The translations under genes and the position numbers were made by a program. The notes beneath the pieces were generated by a model that ran no database searches, was not told the origin of the DNA, and saw only the letters and a list, made by a program, of their open reading frames with translations. Below are positions 1-13,321 of a stretch of 60,000 nt of DNA, piece by piece. Every line of letters begins with the position of its first letter. Positions within the stretch are counted from its first letter, which is position 1. Source of the DNA: Nematostella vectensis (taxonomy: Eukaryota > Cnidaria > Anthozoa > Actiniaria > Edwardsiidae); NCBI RefSeq assembly GCF_932526225.1, contig NC_064048.1, positions 10,226,188 through 10,286,187 of the forward strand. Reading direction: 5' to 3'.

Positions 1-897
1 CTTTTGTAGTACAAGATTTTTGACGCTTATTGATGAAAACTGCTCGATATTGTTAGGTTACACCTATGCTGTACCTTATTAAAATCGACATGGTAAAGAT
101 GATGTCATTCGATGAGAGATCAAGTTATTTTATAGTAAGAAAAAAGAAAAATATTTTGGGTAGCCGGTTAGTTATTTTGGGTAGCCGGTTAGATTTAGCA
201 ATAAAAGTTTAATACCTCGCGTCCGTTAATGATTGTCCAGTAACTGTAACAACGACAGACATTTGGGGACGGTACCGGGTTAACTTGATCGCTGTTACAA
301 AACTGCTTTACACAGAGTGTACAAGTAAATTTGAACCCTATTCAGACTGGGGGGGGGGGGGGGGGGTTCATTAAGGAAAATTGCTATAAATTCTGAACCA
401 TAGAAGCTAAGAGGCTTAAATGTGATGACTTTTCCTAAATTGGCTCAGTTTTAGCGGATCTCATTAGAATGATTCACTAGATGCACACAAAAAACGATTC
501 TGAAATTAAGATTTTCAAGTGCAGTTTGAAGACGGGGACTATCCTATCGCTCGTGCTTCGATGATGGCAGCATTATATAACACAAGTGAATCGTCACAGT
601 TGTAAGGGGGGGGGGGGGGGGGGGTTCAGTTAGCATCATGTCCATAATTGTAAAATCGTAAAATATAATCGATGAAATAAAAATAAACAAATCAAACTGC
701 AGGCTCTGCTCTCCATTCTTTAAACCCCTTACATCAGCGTGATATTGCCTTACGTATTTCGAGAAACCTTTTTTTTTCAGCTGTACTTGTTTTCAGCTGT
801 ACTAGGATGCTTCCAAGGGTCAAGCCACTACCTCATTCGACTTGCCACATAAGATCTGCTCTATTTCAAGACAAACCAGATTCTACCAAACATAAAA
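1..897. other. 3' flank without visible gene
   Basis: No coding signal is visible. It holds two long plus-strand G runs (about 350-366 and 605-624) and a 21-bp direct duplication containing TTTTGGGTAGCCGGTTAG (about 152-192). Confidence 0.6.
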
Positions 898-909
898 TTT
901 ATTTTTATT
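898..909 (-). promoter_or_regulatory. Candidate polyadenylation signals
   Basis: Two AATAAA hexamers overlap or abut on the sense strand, about 165 bases past the stop codon. They are the best-placed signals for a short 3' UTR. Position only; cleavage is not shown. Confidence 0.5.
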
Positions 910-1072
910 GCTTTGTACAATTCTAAAACATGTAGAATTCTTTAATAAGTTAGTCAGTAAAACCATACATGGCAATGGAGCTAGCGTTACTGCTTACAAC
1001 TACTAAGGTGTGGAATGCATGGAAGCGACGCAGATTATATTAGACTACTCGGCATTAAACCAGGAAATGCGA

Positions 1073-1194
1073 TCAGTAGTTCAGGGCGCACATGAGTGCC
1101 ACGCCCTGTTTGATCCAATGGTCTTGGGGCTTACCACTCGGGATTTCTACAGACAGCACGAAGTTCGTCGAATGGCCAGTAGTTGAAAGAGTTC
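1073..1194 (-). CDS. DNAH1: DNAH1 exon 77: last coding exon and stop
   Basis: Encodes [16 protein letters not shown] and [15 protein letters not shown], then TGA at 1073-1075. [10 protein letters not shown] is the standard C-terminal signature of axonemal dynein heavy chains. Confidence 0.97.
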
Positions 1195-4100
1195 CTATAA
1201 CACAATCGAAGGTTGTGAGATGTCAACCGTGCAGCAATCTTTGATTCCATCTCGTCCTAAGCACTCGAAAAGGTCTATAAGGTTTAGAAGGGATGCGTAT
1301 GACTCCACAAGGGTTCTTGTTTAAGGAATATTGTTGAAAAAAAATCCGAGAAGGAGAGGAGGTGATGGTCAAAGGAAGGAGAGGAAGGAGAGGGGGTGAT
1401 GGTCAAAGGCCAACTCAGAAAAAAAAAAAGAAAGTTTTAAAATCGAAATAAAAAGAAAAAGAAAAAAAAAGATATTGTGCAAAAATATAAGAATCTTTTT
1501 TTTTCAAGATCCCTAACCAAATGTAGCCTGTCATAGTATATTAGTTCATGACCAGCTTTGTATAAGGTTGATCATGTCCGTTTGAATGAGCAAACACTTC
1601 TGAGCTAATAGAATTCTTACCCGCTCTAGTGAGTGTCTTATAGACGGGGCAGTCGTAAATGCCAGAAGAAGGTTTCTCGCGGTTGGCGGCAGGTTTGAGC
1701 CAGATGATCGGCATATCAGTGAAGAGCTCTTTTGGTCGGGATTCGGCAAGCTCATGACTCTCTGTGTCCCAGCGAGCTCCCTCTAGAAATAATCCCCGGA
1801 TGTAGCATCCGTCCTTAGGCCGAGTCTTTAGCTCATCTTCTTGTTGCTTAAGAACCTGTGGTAGAAATTTAAGAAATGAATTGCACTGCAATTGCAGCAC
1901 TGAGAAACAAATCCAGTTATTGGTCAGAGCAGTAGCCTTCTAGCTGGCTCTTATTCGGAAATGTTTTGTTTCCGAATACTGAGAGTTCTGTGGCCCGCGC
2001 GAAGGCCGAGGTGCGCTTTGGCGAAGCCCGTAAAAGAGCCGTTTAGCAGGGCTGAACTCGGTACCACCGGATCACAACTCAAACGCTTGACCCACAAGGC
2101 CATGCTGGCACCCCGTGTAAGGTAAACGTCACTCCGTTTTCCAATATTTTATTCCGAATAAGGTATATATTTATATATGACTTACCTCGAAATCAAAGGC
2201 GATGATGTCGATTGATATGGAGTAAGCACGAGCAAAGTTCTGAAGGGTGCCGGTGAGGAAGCCTTGTGGGAAGAAGAACCCGGATATCCAGAATACCTAC
2301 GACGCGGAAACGATTAGTTTATGTATCCCAGAACCGTAGCAGGCCTTGAAATTATGGGGGGGGGGGGGGGGGGGGCACAGTGCAGAAACATTAAGAAAGT
2401 TGTGGGGGCACGGCCACGCTTCTTCTGGTCATTCCCTTATAATTTATGAAAATTGTTTGGGTCCCGTACCCCCAGTACCCCACCCCCTGCTACGGCCCTG
2501 TATCTGGGGACGGTCCGTAAAAAAAGGGGGGAGGGGAGGGGGAAGAGTTTGAAGAAAGGTTGGGCCAGATTCATTGTTCAGGTAGATTTCTTATGATTTC
2601 TTGTTATGTATAAGCTAAACATAGTCTTAATGTCTGAAAAAAGGGGGGGGGGGGTGCACTTGGCCTACCCCTAGATCCGCCCCTATATGTCCGCCCATGT
2701 GTATGACACCTATAGATTGTTCAGCTAATATTTTAAGTCTTGGATTTTATGCCGAGCTCGTTCATCTTTGCTTGGTAGTAACTTACCGGGGGTATGCCAT
2801 TGTCAATCCATTTCTGGACAAACTGAATCCGCGCCACCAAGTCAAGCACCCACGACGCTAGAGGTTTAAGTGAAGGATATGCCTAAAAGAGGGAAGAGAA
2901 AAGATTAGTTAAAAATAGCGAGCTGATAGCTGTTTCGACTGATTAAAGAATGTCTCACCGCGGAACACAGTTTATATTGATTTGTTTGTTGTTGAAGAGG
3001 GAGGAACTCCCAGAGACCGAAGAAAAAAGCTTCAAGCGTCGTAGCAGGCTTGGAAATATCGAGGGTGGGGGTTGGGGGACACAGAAATATTAAAAACATA
3101 GTAGAGGAGGGGGAGTTAAGGCCATGCCTCTTCTGGTTATTTCCTTATACGGACGAGAACCAACTAACTTAAATCAGGACTGAACCAGGACCGGACAACT
3201 GTCAAACAGTGCACGAGACATGACCACAAGGATCTTACCTTGCCCGCCCAAAGATCTGGCACACTGTTGTCAAAAAGGCTGTTCGACATGGCTTTTTTCC
3301 TAGTATTCGGAAAATGCCCAGAAAAGCCTTACCTTGCCCGCCCAAAGATCTGGCACACAGTTGTCAAATATACTGTTCGACATGTCGACATGTTTTTTTT
3401 AGTATTCGAAACATGCCCAGAAAAGCCTTACCTTGCCCGCCAAAGATCTGGCACACTGTTGTCAAACAGACTGTTCGACATGTTTTTTTAGTATTCGAAG
3501 CATGCCCAGAAAAGCCTTACCTTGCCCGCCCAAAGATCTGGAACACTGTTGTCAAACAGACTGTTCGACATGTTTTTTAAGTATTCGAAACATGCCCAGA
3601 AAAGCCTTACCTTGCCCGCCCAAAGATCTGGCACACTGTTGTCAAACACACTGTTCGACATGCTTTTATTTTTAGTATTATAAAACATGCCCAGAAAGGC
3701 CTTACCTTGCCCGCCCAAAGATCTGGCACACTGTTGTCAAACAGACTGTTCGACATGGTTTCTAGAGCCTGAGACATGACCACGAGACCCTTGAGTGCCT
3801 TGAGCAAGTCGTTCAGCGTCTGTCTGACGGTCACCAGCAGCTTGTTGTAGCGGATAACCTCCTGCACGAGCACCGTGTTCATGGACTCTTCGTACCTAAC
3901 GGGGTACTTCTCCATCAGGGGGCCTAGAGGGATTGGCTGGGGAACACGTTCTAAGATCCCTTTAGCAGTCTCTTCCATCACCTGAAGTCCACACGGAAAA
4001 AGTAAAGCAATAGATTTAGATAAGTGTGGAGTTTATAAACAGTTACTATAGCAGTTCATAAATACAAACAATAGTATTTATATAGCTCTTACACGATCTC

Positions 4101-7100
4101 AACCACATTCTAAGCGTTGCACACTTTAATAGAATTATGATAGAAATTAAAATAATATTAGAATAAATATTGTAAATGACCCATCCTGTAACTGAGGAGC
4201 ACAAGCTTCAAGCAAGCTCACAAACTTTTAAGTCAAGTCCAGAGCCAAGAAACAGAAATATATTTTCCATATCTCGATCGGGAATCGAACCTGCATCAGC
4301 AAAGGCCACATACGCTGACGGGCCAACATCCTGGAACTGAGGAGCACAAGCTTCAAGCAAGCTCACAAACTTTTAAGTCAAGTCCAGAGCCAAGAAACAG
4401 AAATATATTTTTCATATCTCGATCGGGAATCGCGCCATTAGACCACTTAAGATCCCCTTACTACAGACGACTGACCTCTTCTCGCGAGCGCCCTTTGCCT
4501 GTGGACGCCTTAGGCTGCATCTTAAGAATGCCATGAAGCAGGTTAAAAGTCTCGTTCTGTGCGAACGTGATGTTGGCATTGTCATGAAGGCTGAAGATTT
4601 CGGGTGTATCGTTGATGGGCAGACTTCTGATGTAGTGGACATAGCCCTGGTAAGAGTTGATATAGAGAATAAGAAACAATTATTCCTCGAGTCCGAAAAG
4701 TCCAGTTTCGAATTCGAAAATGACCGCTAGACAGATTAATTGAGGGCGCATTTTACAGTGTTAACCTCGGCGTAAAGTTAATTATTCACAAATTCCTACG
4801 AGAAACTACCGATCCTGAAAATCATACACTGATTGTACTTGTAAATACTTCGCTTTCTTATGAAAATTTATGAATAATTTTCTTCATGTCGTCGAGACTT
4901 TACAAATTCAAAACTGGACAATTGTCCCTTGACACAGACACCATAAGGGCGAGAATAGTAATTGATTAGTCAAATGCACACTAATGGCCAATTTTTATAA
5001 CCAAACCGTTGTCAGTTCTTGTCTTTTGTCATTTTTTTACTTTCAAATCTGGCAATTGTCACTACTGATAGGTTATAAGCTATTGCCTACCAGTAGATCC
5101 CGATCGGGAGTAGGAATTTCGCTATTTACATCGACAAGCTACATTATGGCTTCAATAAGGCGTCAATATTTCAAACGTATCATAGATTGGATATGTTAAA
5201 TTTTGAGATCTGACTTTAACCAGCGACCTAGCACTGTTGAAGTGTCTTTAAAGATTCACAGAAGTTAATGTGCTCACTGAAACGTACCTCGTGGTCAGTC
5301 GAGTCGGGTAGGCTGTGGTAAATACCAGAAATGGAAAATTTGTGCTGGCTTTCTACTACATTGGGAGAGTAGAAGCTGTCCAGGATGGTCATGATGCACC
5401 GCCTGTCCCAGTCATCCGTGACACGACCGCCATAGTTGATGTGACCTGCCGTGTACTTAAGTACCTGGAACATTAGAATAGGCATGTCATGGACATGTTT
5501 GGACGGAATATTGCACCTAAAACATTAGAATGGGTATATCAAGAATGTCTTTGGACTGAACACTGACCAATATTCAGCACCTAAAATATTAGAATGGGTA
5601 GAATATAAATGTGTTTGGACGGAACACTGACCAATATTCAGCTGGTTCTCTTATCTGGTTTGTTCATAAAATGCAAAGGTTAAGGGATATATTGTGTTTA
5701 CAAAAAGGGACATGTAGGGTGGGGAAAAGTGTGTCAATAGCATGGGCGGAGAGGAGAGTTTTTCATTGAATGGGATGCCTTCATTATTTTCTTGTCAGGG
5801 AGAGGAAGAAAGGGAAAGCTTTAAATACAAAAGCTTAGCCATTAAGTTATATTTGGGAAATACTATGTTGGCTGTTTCAGAAACCAGGGGGGGGGGAGAG
5901 GTTACCTTGAATGGAATGCCTTCATACTCGTCTAGGAACATGCTCAGTTGGCTGATGCAAATACGCAGATCGCCGGTGGTAAACTCGTACGGAATATTAA
6001 ACCCAAGTGGACCAAACTTCCTCCTTTCAAGTGTAACACCGTGGAAGAGGCAGAGCGAGAACAGTAGTGGCTTGAAGACCTCCTTTAGAAGAAGAGGACA
6101 TTCAGAAAAAGTGTTAGATTCTCCAAGAATTGTTGGATTTTCCGAGAAGCGTTGGATATTCCGAGAAGTGTGTTGGATGTTTAGAAAAGGTTCAGGCGCG
6201 GATGGGGATGGGTGTGCGCAGTCATAGGTATTATATGGAAAAAGGGTAGTATTTGATGAACCTTCAATAGGAAATTGTCCACTTTTTGCCAATGGGGTGT
6301 GTCACGGAACATACTGAGGCCTTTAACCCTTCAAAAAATATCTAAGAAGTAAGTCGAGCTCACCTTACTGCAGGTCTTGTAGAAGTCATCGCTGAAGCCT
6401 ACGTATGACCTCAGAAGGTTTGCCTTGATTCCTCTTGGCGGCTCCACCGTCATCTTTGATCCATTCTGTAAGATGGACACAGGGAACCTCGGGCTAGGCA
6501 TGCTGGTCAGCCATAGACGGAAGTCACGATGGACCTGTAATAACATCATATCATTCGTCAGTCAGGTCACTTAAGAAAACAGTTATGATCCTTCATTGCG
6601 CTATAATGAAAACCAAGGAGCTGGTTTGTAAGATCTAAAGAGCAGAACAGGTCTTCGTCAGAGAAAAAAAAACTTCATAGGAATTTATAGGAACTCTTAT
6701 AACAACCATACCACCGCGCCACTGTAATCACTCCATTGTCCCATCACTCACCTTATCAGCGTCGATGTTTTCAATAAGCCGTTCAAGCGTGGGCATCCAG
6801 CTTGGAGCAAGGTGACAGTTCTGGAAGAAGACCCATTTGCCGCGCTCCATGGCGGACCTCATCAAGGCTTCTGCGCGAGGACCCTACACAAAAGTACTTT
6901 GTAAAAAGGCCATTTGCACTTTCGTACTAAGGACGATTAATAAACGATGAGAGTCTGTGACTTTAATATTCCTTTTTACCTTACCAAGTTGAATGAAAAG
7001 ACGGAAAGGAAAGAAGGAAACATTTTTCTCCAATTATATGGTGGACAGAGGGTTTGATTGGTTCATTCTAAGTAATTTTATTGTTTGTGTTAAAGTTACC

Positions 7101-10100
7101 GAAACCTTAAAGTTATATTTCTTATCGTTTCCATCCGCTCGATGTGAGACGTTTAAAGCATAATTTCACATCTGGATGTTGGTCTGTACTGTTGTGAATG
7201 TTGGTCTGTACTGTTGCGAATGTTGGTCTGTACTGTTGTGAATGTTGGTCTGTTCTGTTGTGAATGTTGGTCTGTACTGTTGTGGATGTTGGTCTGTACT
7301 GTTGTGGATGTTGGTCTGTACTGTTGTGGATGTTGGTCTGTACTGTTGTGGATGTTGGTCTGTACTGTTGTGGATGTTGGTCTGTACTGTTGTGGATGTT
7401 GGTCTGTACTGTTGTGGATGTTGGTCTGTACTGTTGTGAATGTTGGTCTGTTCTGTTGTGGATGTTGGTCTGTTCTGTTGTGGATGTTGGTCTGTAATGT
7501 TGTGGATGTTGGTCTGTACTGTTGTGGATGTTGGTCTGTGCTGTTGTGGATGTTGGTCTGTGCTGTTGTGGATGTTGTTCTGTTCTGTTGTGGATGTTGG
7601 TCTGTATTGTTGTGAATGTTGGTCTGTACTGTTGTGAATGTTGTTCTGTTCTGTTGTGGATGTTGTTCTGTACTGTTGTGGATGTTGGTCTGTACTGTTG
7701 TGGATGTTGGCCTGTATTGTTGTGGATGTTGGCCTGTACTGTTGTGGATGTTGGTCTGTACTGTTGTGGATGTTGGTCTGTACTGTTGTGGATGTTGGTC
7801 TGTACTGTTGTGGATGTTGGTCTGTACTGTTGTGGATGTTGGTCTGTACTGTTGTAGATGTTGGTCTGTACTGTTGTGGTAGTTAAGTCTGTTCTGTTGT
7901 GGATGTTGGTCTGTACTGTTGTGAATGTTGGTCTGTTCTGTTGTGGATGTTGGTCTGTTCTGTTGTGGATGTTGGTCTGTAATGTTGTGGATGTTGGTCT
8001 GTACTGTTGTGAATGTTGGTCTGTTCTGTTGTGGATGTTGGTCTGTAATGTTGTGGATGTTGGTCTGTACTGTTGTGAATGTTGGTCTGTTCTGTTGTGG
8101 ATGTTGGTCTGTAATGTTGTGGATGTTGGTCTGTACTGTTGTGGTTGTAGTTCTGTTCTGTTGTGGTTGTAGTTCTGTACTGTTGTGGATGTTGGTCTGT
8201 TCTGTTGTGGATGTTGGTCTGTTATGTTGTGGATGTTGGTCTGTACTGTTGCGGATGTTGGTCTGTACTGTTGTGGTTGTAGTTCTGTACTGTTGTGAAT
8301 GTTGGCCTGTACTGTTGTGGATGTTGGTCTGTTCTGTTGTGGATGTTGGTCTGTTATGTTGTGGATGTTGGTCTGTACTGTTGTGGATGTTGGTCTGTAC
8401 TGTTGTGGTTGTAGTTCTGTACTGTTGTGAATGTTGGCCTGTTCTGTTGTGGATGTTGGCCTGTACTGTTGTGGATGTTGGTCTGTACTGTTGTGGATGT
8501 TGGTCTGTACTGTTGCGAATGTTGGTCTGTACTGTTGTGAATGTTGGTCTGTTCTGTTGTGAATGTTGGTCTGTACTGTTGTGGATGTTGGTCTGTACTG
8601 TTGTGGATGTTGGTCTGTACTGTTGTGGATGTTGGTCTGTACTGTTGTGAATGTTGGCCTGTTCTGTTGTGGATGTTGGTCTGTACTGTTGTGGATGTTG
8701 GTCTGTACTGTTGTGAATGTTGGTCTGTACTGGTGGTGAATGTTGGTCTGTTCTGTTGTGGATGTTGGTCTGTACTGTTGTGGATGTTAGTCTGTACTGT
8801 TGTGAATATTGGTCTGTACTGTTGTGGATGTTGGTCTGTACTGTTGTGGATGTTGGTCTGTACTGTTGTGAATGTTGGTCTGTGCTGTTGTGGATGTTGG
8901 CCTGTACTGTTGTGGATGTTGGTCTGTACTGTTGTGGATGTTGGTCTGTACTGTTGTGGATGTTGGTCTGTACTGTTGTGGATGTTGGTCTGTTCTGTTG
9001 TGGATGTTGGTCTGTATTGTTGTGGATGTTGGCCTGTACTGTTGTGGATGTTGGTCTGTACTGTTGTGGATGTTGGCCTGTACTGTTGTGGATGTTGGTC
9101 TGTACTGTTGTGGATGTTGGTCTGTACTGTTGTGAATGTTGGTCTGTACTGTTGTGAATGTTGTTCTGTACTGTTGTGGTTGTAGTTCTGTTCTGTTGTG
9201 GTTGTAGTTATGTTCTGTTGTGAATGTTGTTCTGTACTGTTGTGGATGTTGGTCTGTAGTGTTGTGAATGTTGGTCTGTGCTGTTGTGGTTGTAGTTCTG
9301 TTCTGTTGTGAATGTTGGTCTGTAATGTTGTGGATGTTGGTCTGTACTGTTGTGGATGTTGGTCTGTAATGTTGTGGATGTTGGTCTGTACTGTTGTGAA
9401 TGTTGGTCTGTCCTGCTGATGTTGCTTTTTGTTATTTATTGCTATCAACTCCAGTTGTTGTTCTGTACGGCAATTATTGATGTTCTCTGCTACTGTCGTT
9501 GTTTTTAGGATGTCGTTGTTGTTGTCTGTGGCAGTGGCTTACCTGGCCCTGTCCGAGGGAGATAGCGTTGAGTTTCTTGGAAAATCTCATCTCCTCGGCG
9601 AACTTGTATAAATCAGCTGCAGGATCCGTGCCGACGGACAGCACAAAGATCAGCGGTGTAGAGGGCGAGGAGTCTTTAAACACAGCAGAGAGATCGGCCG
9701 TCTGCAAAGACGATAAGATTAAGTCAGCAGATATACCAGTAAGATTAAGATAAGATTAAGACAGTCAGTAGATATACCAGTCAGCAATAGCTCTTGTCTA
9801 TAGACGATAATCAAAAGGCATTTAAACGCAAAGATATCTGCTCTCTTAACTTTTAAGATATATTCTCTCTTCTATGATAGGATCTTTGCTCTCTTCTTTG
9901 GTAAGATATTTGCTCTATTCTTTGATAAGATATTTGCCCTTTTATTCAATAAGATATTTGCTCTCGCATTCTATAATATCTTTTCTATTCAATTGATAAG
10001 ATATTTGCTCTTATATTCTATAAGATATTTGGTCTTTAATAATATGACATATTTACTCCATTATTTGATAAGATATTTGCTCTCTTAAATAATAAGATAG

Positions 10101-13100
10101 TACTATTTGCTCTCTTATTCTATAAGATATTTGTCCTCTTAATTAATAAGATATTTGCTCTCCTATTCTATAAGATCTTTACTCTCTTATTTGATAAGTT
10201 ATTTGCTCTCTTCACTAATAAGATTTGCTCTCGTATTCTTATACTCTCATACTTGATAAGATGTTTGCTCTGTTATTTAATAATATATGTTCCCTCCTAC
10301 CTGAGGTTCAATAAAGCGTTGTCCCAGGTTCTCCGCCACAAAGTCCTGCATGGCGTTAGTGACCTTATCTACGCGAAGACATTTGAGTACTAACATCTTC
10401 TGGAACATGTCCAAGTCGCTATTCCATGGTTCAGGCAACACTTCCCTAAACAACCATGATATATCGTGTTATAATAAATGCCATAGTCTATCAGTAGCGC
10501 CGGATTTGTGGCAAACGACCAAACCAAACAACGTCATATTGCTATATAAATTGAATATTTCTACTGCGAATTGACAAAAAGAACTATTCTTCTCGCCCTC
10601 ATTGTCTCTGGGTTCAATAGCCGATTCAGCTTTTAGCATCATGGGCATTTCCTAATAGCCCATATGAGCTCCAGGAATAATGTTAACCGCTTTGTCAGCA
10701 GTTGTCAATCATTTCAAGTATTCTAATCACTGCCCCTTACAAAGTCTAGAAAGCGGAAACAAATCGAAAGTGTTCTCGTCTAGTTTACACATTTTCCTAA
10801 TCGCTCCAGAGTACTTTTACATGAGTATCTCTTTCCTGAATAATTCACTTTAATGCAATATTGTCTAGCAATTTACAGTGTACATATTTTTTCCTGCTCA
10901 ATAAAATTTGAAACATTTGTGAAAACCCGTAGTCATGGGAATCCTGTGCGCTATCATGAATGTGTTAAACCATTTGGTGGCTGTGCTCACCTATGCGGAT
11001 CTGCGCTATCAAACATGCGTTTGTACTCTTCAATGTGGTTAGAGAAGTCTTCAGCAAATGCTGCGAACTTGGGCTGAAATGTTTAGATTTGAAACAAGTT
11101 TGATACATTAACATCAAATGAAAATTATGATGATACCATGATAAAAATAGGTTTAGAAGAAAACGATAATAAGTAATGAGCAATACTTTTTAAATGGTTA
11201 ACATTAGAGACTCTTTCTGCACATTACAGACTCTTTCAAAAAATCCATTCCCATCGCGTAATTCGAGCCTGTGACTGAGGTACTTTGAATAAAGTATTAT
11301 AAAAAAGGTATTCAATTTCCATCAAGGGTGATTATTTTGAAGTTTCTTGCAAATAAACTGATGTATTTTCGAGGTTAAACAATAGCAGATGAGGCTCACC
11401 AACATTCTTTAAAACCAAAGTTGCCATTATTGACTTACCAACACTGGTATTTTAAGGATCTCTCCCCAGGCCCTCTCAGACAACCAGTCAGGGGCAGGGT
11501 TGGGGTGGTCCTTAGGTACGGCAGTACCGCCAGCCAATAAGAAGCGCCACTCGTCCTACGAGGTAAACAAGCAGGTTAGAGCCGTGCCGTAATTGCTTGA
11601 ATGAGCGCCTCCCCCAAATAGCGCCTCGCGTTTTAGATAAAAAATATGATTAAACAGCCTCGGTCAGTCACCATTTTGTCACCCTAGCAAAGTACCAAGT
11701 GTGGAAAAGCATCCATCTCCATTGGCTGATTTGCGGAAGCCAATGGCATATTTTCGATTGAAGTCGGTAAAAGAAGTATAAAACTTTGTTTTTGGATTGT
11801 TATTCCGAGATTTAAATACATTGTGTGCCTTCAAATGATTTTTTTACGTGATCGCCATTCCCTTCTTTTGACGAGAGGGGGAAAGGTTGAAGTGTGAAAG
11901 AGGCTGATTTGATGAAAGTAACTAAGCACGTTAATCATGTTGCGAAGGGAGAGCGATTAAATTGAAAGATGGGCTGGTTATGTTGGCTTGCCATTCTCTT
12001 CTTCTGACGGGAGGAAGTGGTTTGAAGTGAAAAAGGGGATGATTTAATGGAAGCTACTCACCATGTTGATTTTGTTACGGAAGGGAGGGGGAGGGTGTAG
12101 AGAGAGAGGGGGGGGGGGGTGATTTTATAACCGTGCTGATTTGATGGAAGTTACTAAGCTTATTAAACTTGTTCTGAAGGGAGAGCGATTAAAATAAAGG
12201 GGGGAGTGTGATTTTGTTAACGTGGTCGCCATTCCCTTCTTCTTACGGGAAGGAGAGAGATTGAAGAGAGAGGCTGATCTTATGGCAGTACTCACCATGT
12301 TAATCTTGTTTTCATTCATCAGAATGCGAACACAGACAAGGAAAGAGAACAGCAATTTGTCCTTCTCGAACATGGACCGGCACACATTGGAGTACAAGCT
12401 GAATGTGAAGTACTCATTGATGTTCTGGATACGCGTGTCAACAGAGTCTGAAATTTGATAAGTGTGTCAGCAGAGTCTAAAAAATAGGATAAGTGTGTCA
12501 GTAGAGTCTAAAAAATAGGATAAGTGTGTCAGCAGAGTCTAAAAAATAGGATAAGTGTGTCAGTAGAGTCTAAAAAATAAGATAAGTGTGTCAGCAGAGT
12601 CTAAAACAATTGTATAGGAGTGTCAACAGTCTAAAAATAGAATAATTGTGCCAGTAGTCTAAAAAATAGGATAAGTGTGTCAGTAGAGTCTAAAAAATAA
12701 GATAAGTGTGTCAGTAGAGTCTAAAAAATAGGATAAGTGTGTCAGTAAAGTCTAAAAAATAGGATAAGTGTGTCAGTAGAGTCTAAAAAATAGGATAAGT
12801 GTGTCAGTAGAGTCTAAAAAATAGGATAAGTGTGTCAGTAGAGTCTAAAAAATAGGATAAGTGTGTCAGTATAGTCTAAAAAATAGGATAAGTGTGTCAG
12901 TAGAGTCTAAAAAATAAGATAAGTGTGTCAGCAGAGTCTAAAACAATTGTATAGGAGTGTCAACAGTCTAAAAATAGAATAATTGTGCCAGTAGTCTAAA
13001 AAATAGGATAAGTGTGTCAGCAGAGTCTAAAAAATAAGATAAGTGTGTCAGCAGAGTCTGAAAATTTGATAAGTAAGCAGAGTCAGATGTCTTTTTTCCG

Positions 13101-13249
13101 ATTGGCTTATTTCACCTAGAGGTTTCGTTTATCCGACTGACTGTGCTCCAATTTGTTATGTCGATTTAGGTTAGATGTTTTTTTTTAGAATTTGTCTTCT
13201 GTTGACCGCTTAAGAATATGTTTACGTAGTTTTAGCGCATTATAAATAA

Positions 13250-13321
<72 letters not shown>

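Noticed and set aside
340-370. Poly-G runs as telomeric or regulatory tracts
   Set aside because: They are single-base runs scattered through the introns (also 605, 2356, 5886, 12110, 19518); ordinary homopolymers whose lengths may be sequencing-dependent.
1-1072. A downstream neighbouring gene
   Set aside because: No exon-like open frame, splice pair or recognisable protein was found on either strand.
3231-3705. Alternative mutually exclusive exons made by copying exon 73
   Set aside because: The copies include the donor but no acceptor in front of each, so they cannot be spliced in as separate exons.
5742-6227. 161-codon plus-strand open frame
   Set aside because: It overlaps exon 70 in antisense and crosses its splice sites; no recognisable protein.
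8354-9448. Long minus-strand open frame (~364 codons) and plus-strand frames up to 241 codons
   Set aside because: They lie wholly in the 22-bp minisatellite; the peptides are periodic repeats without domains, and the region is an intron.
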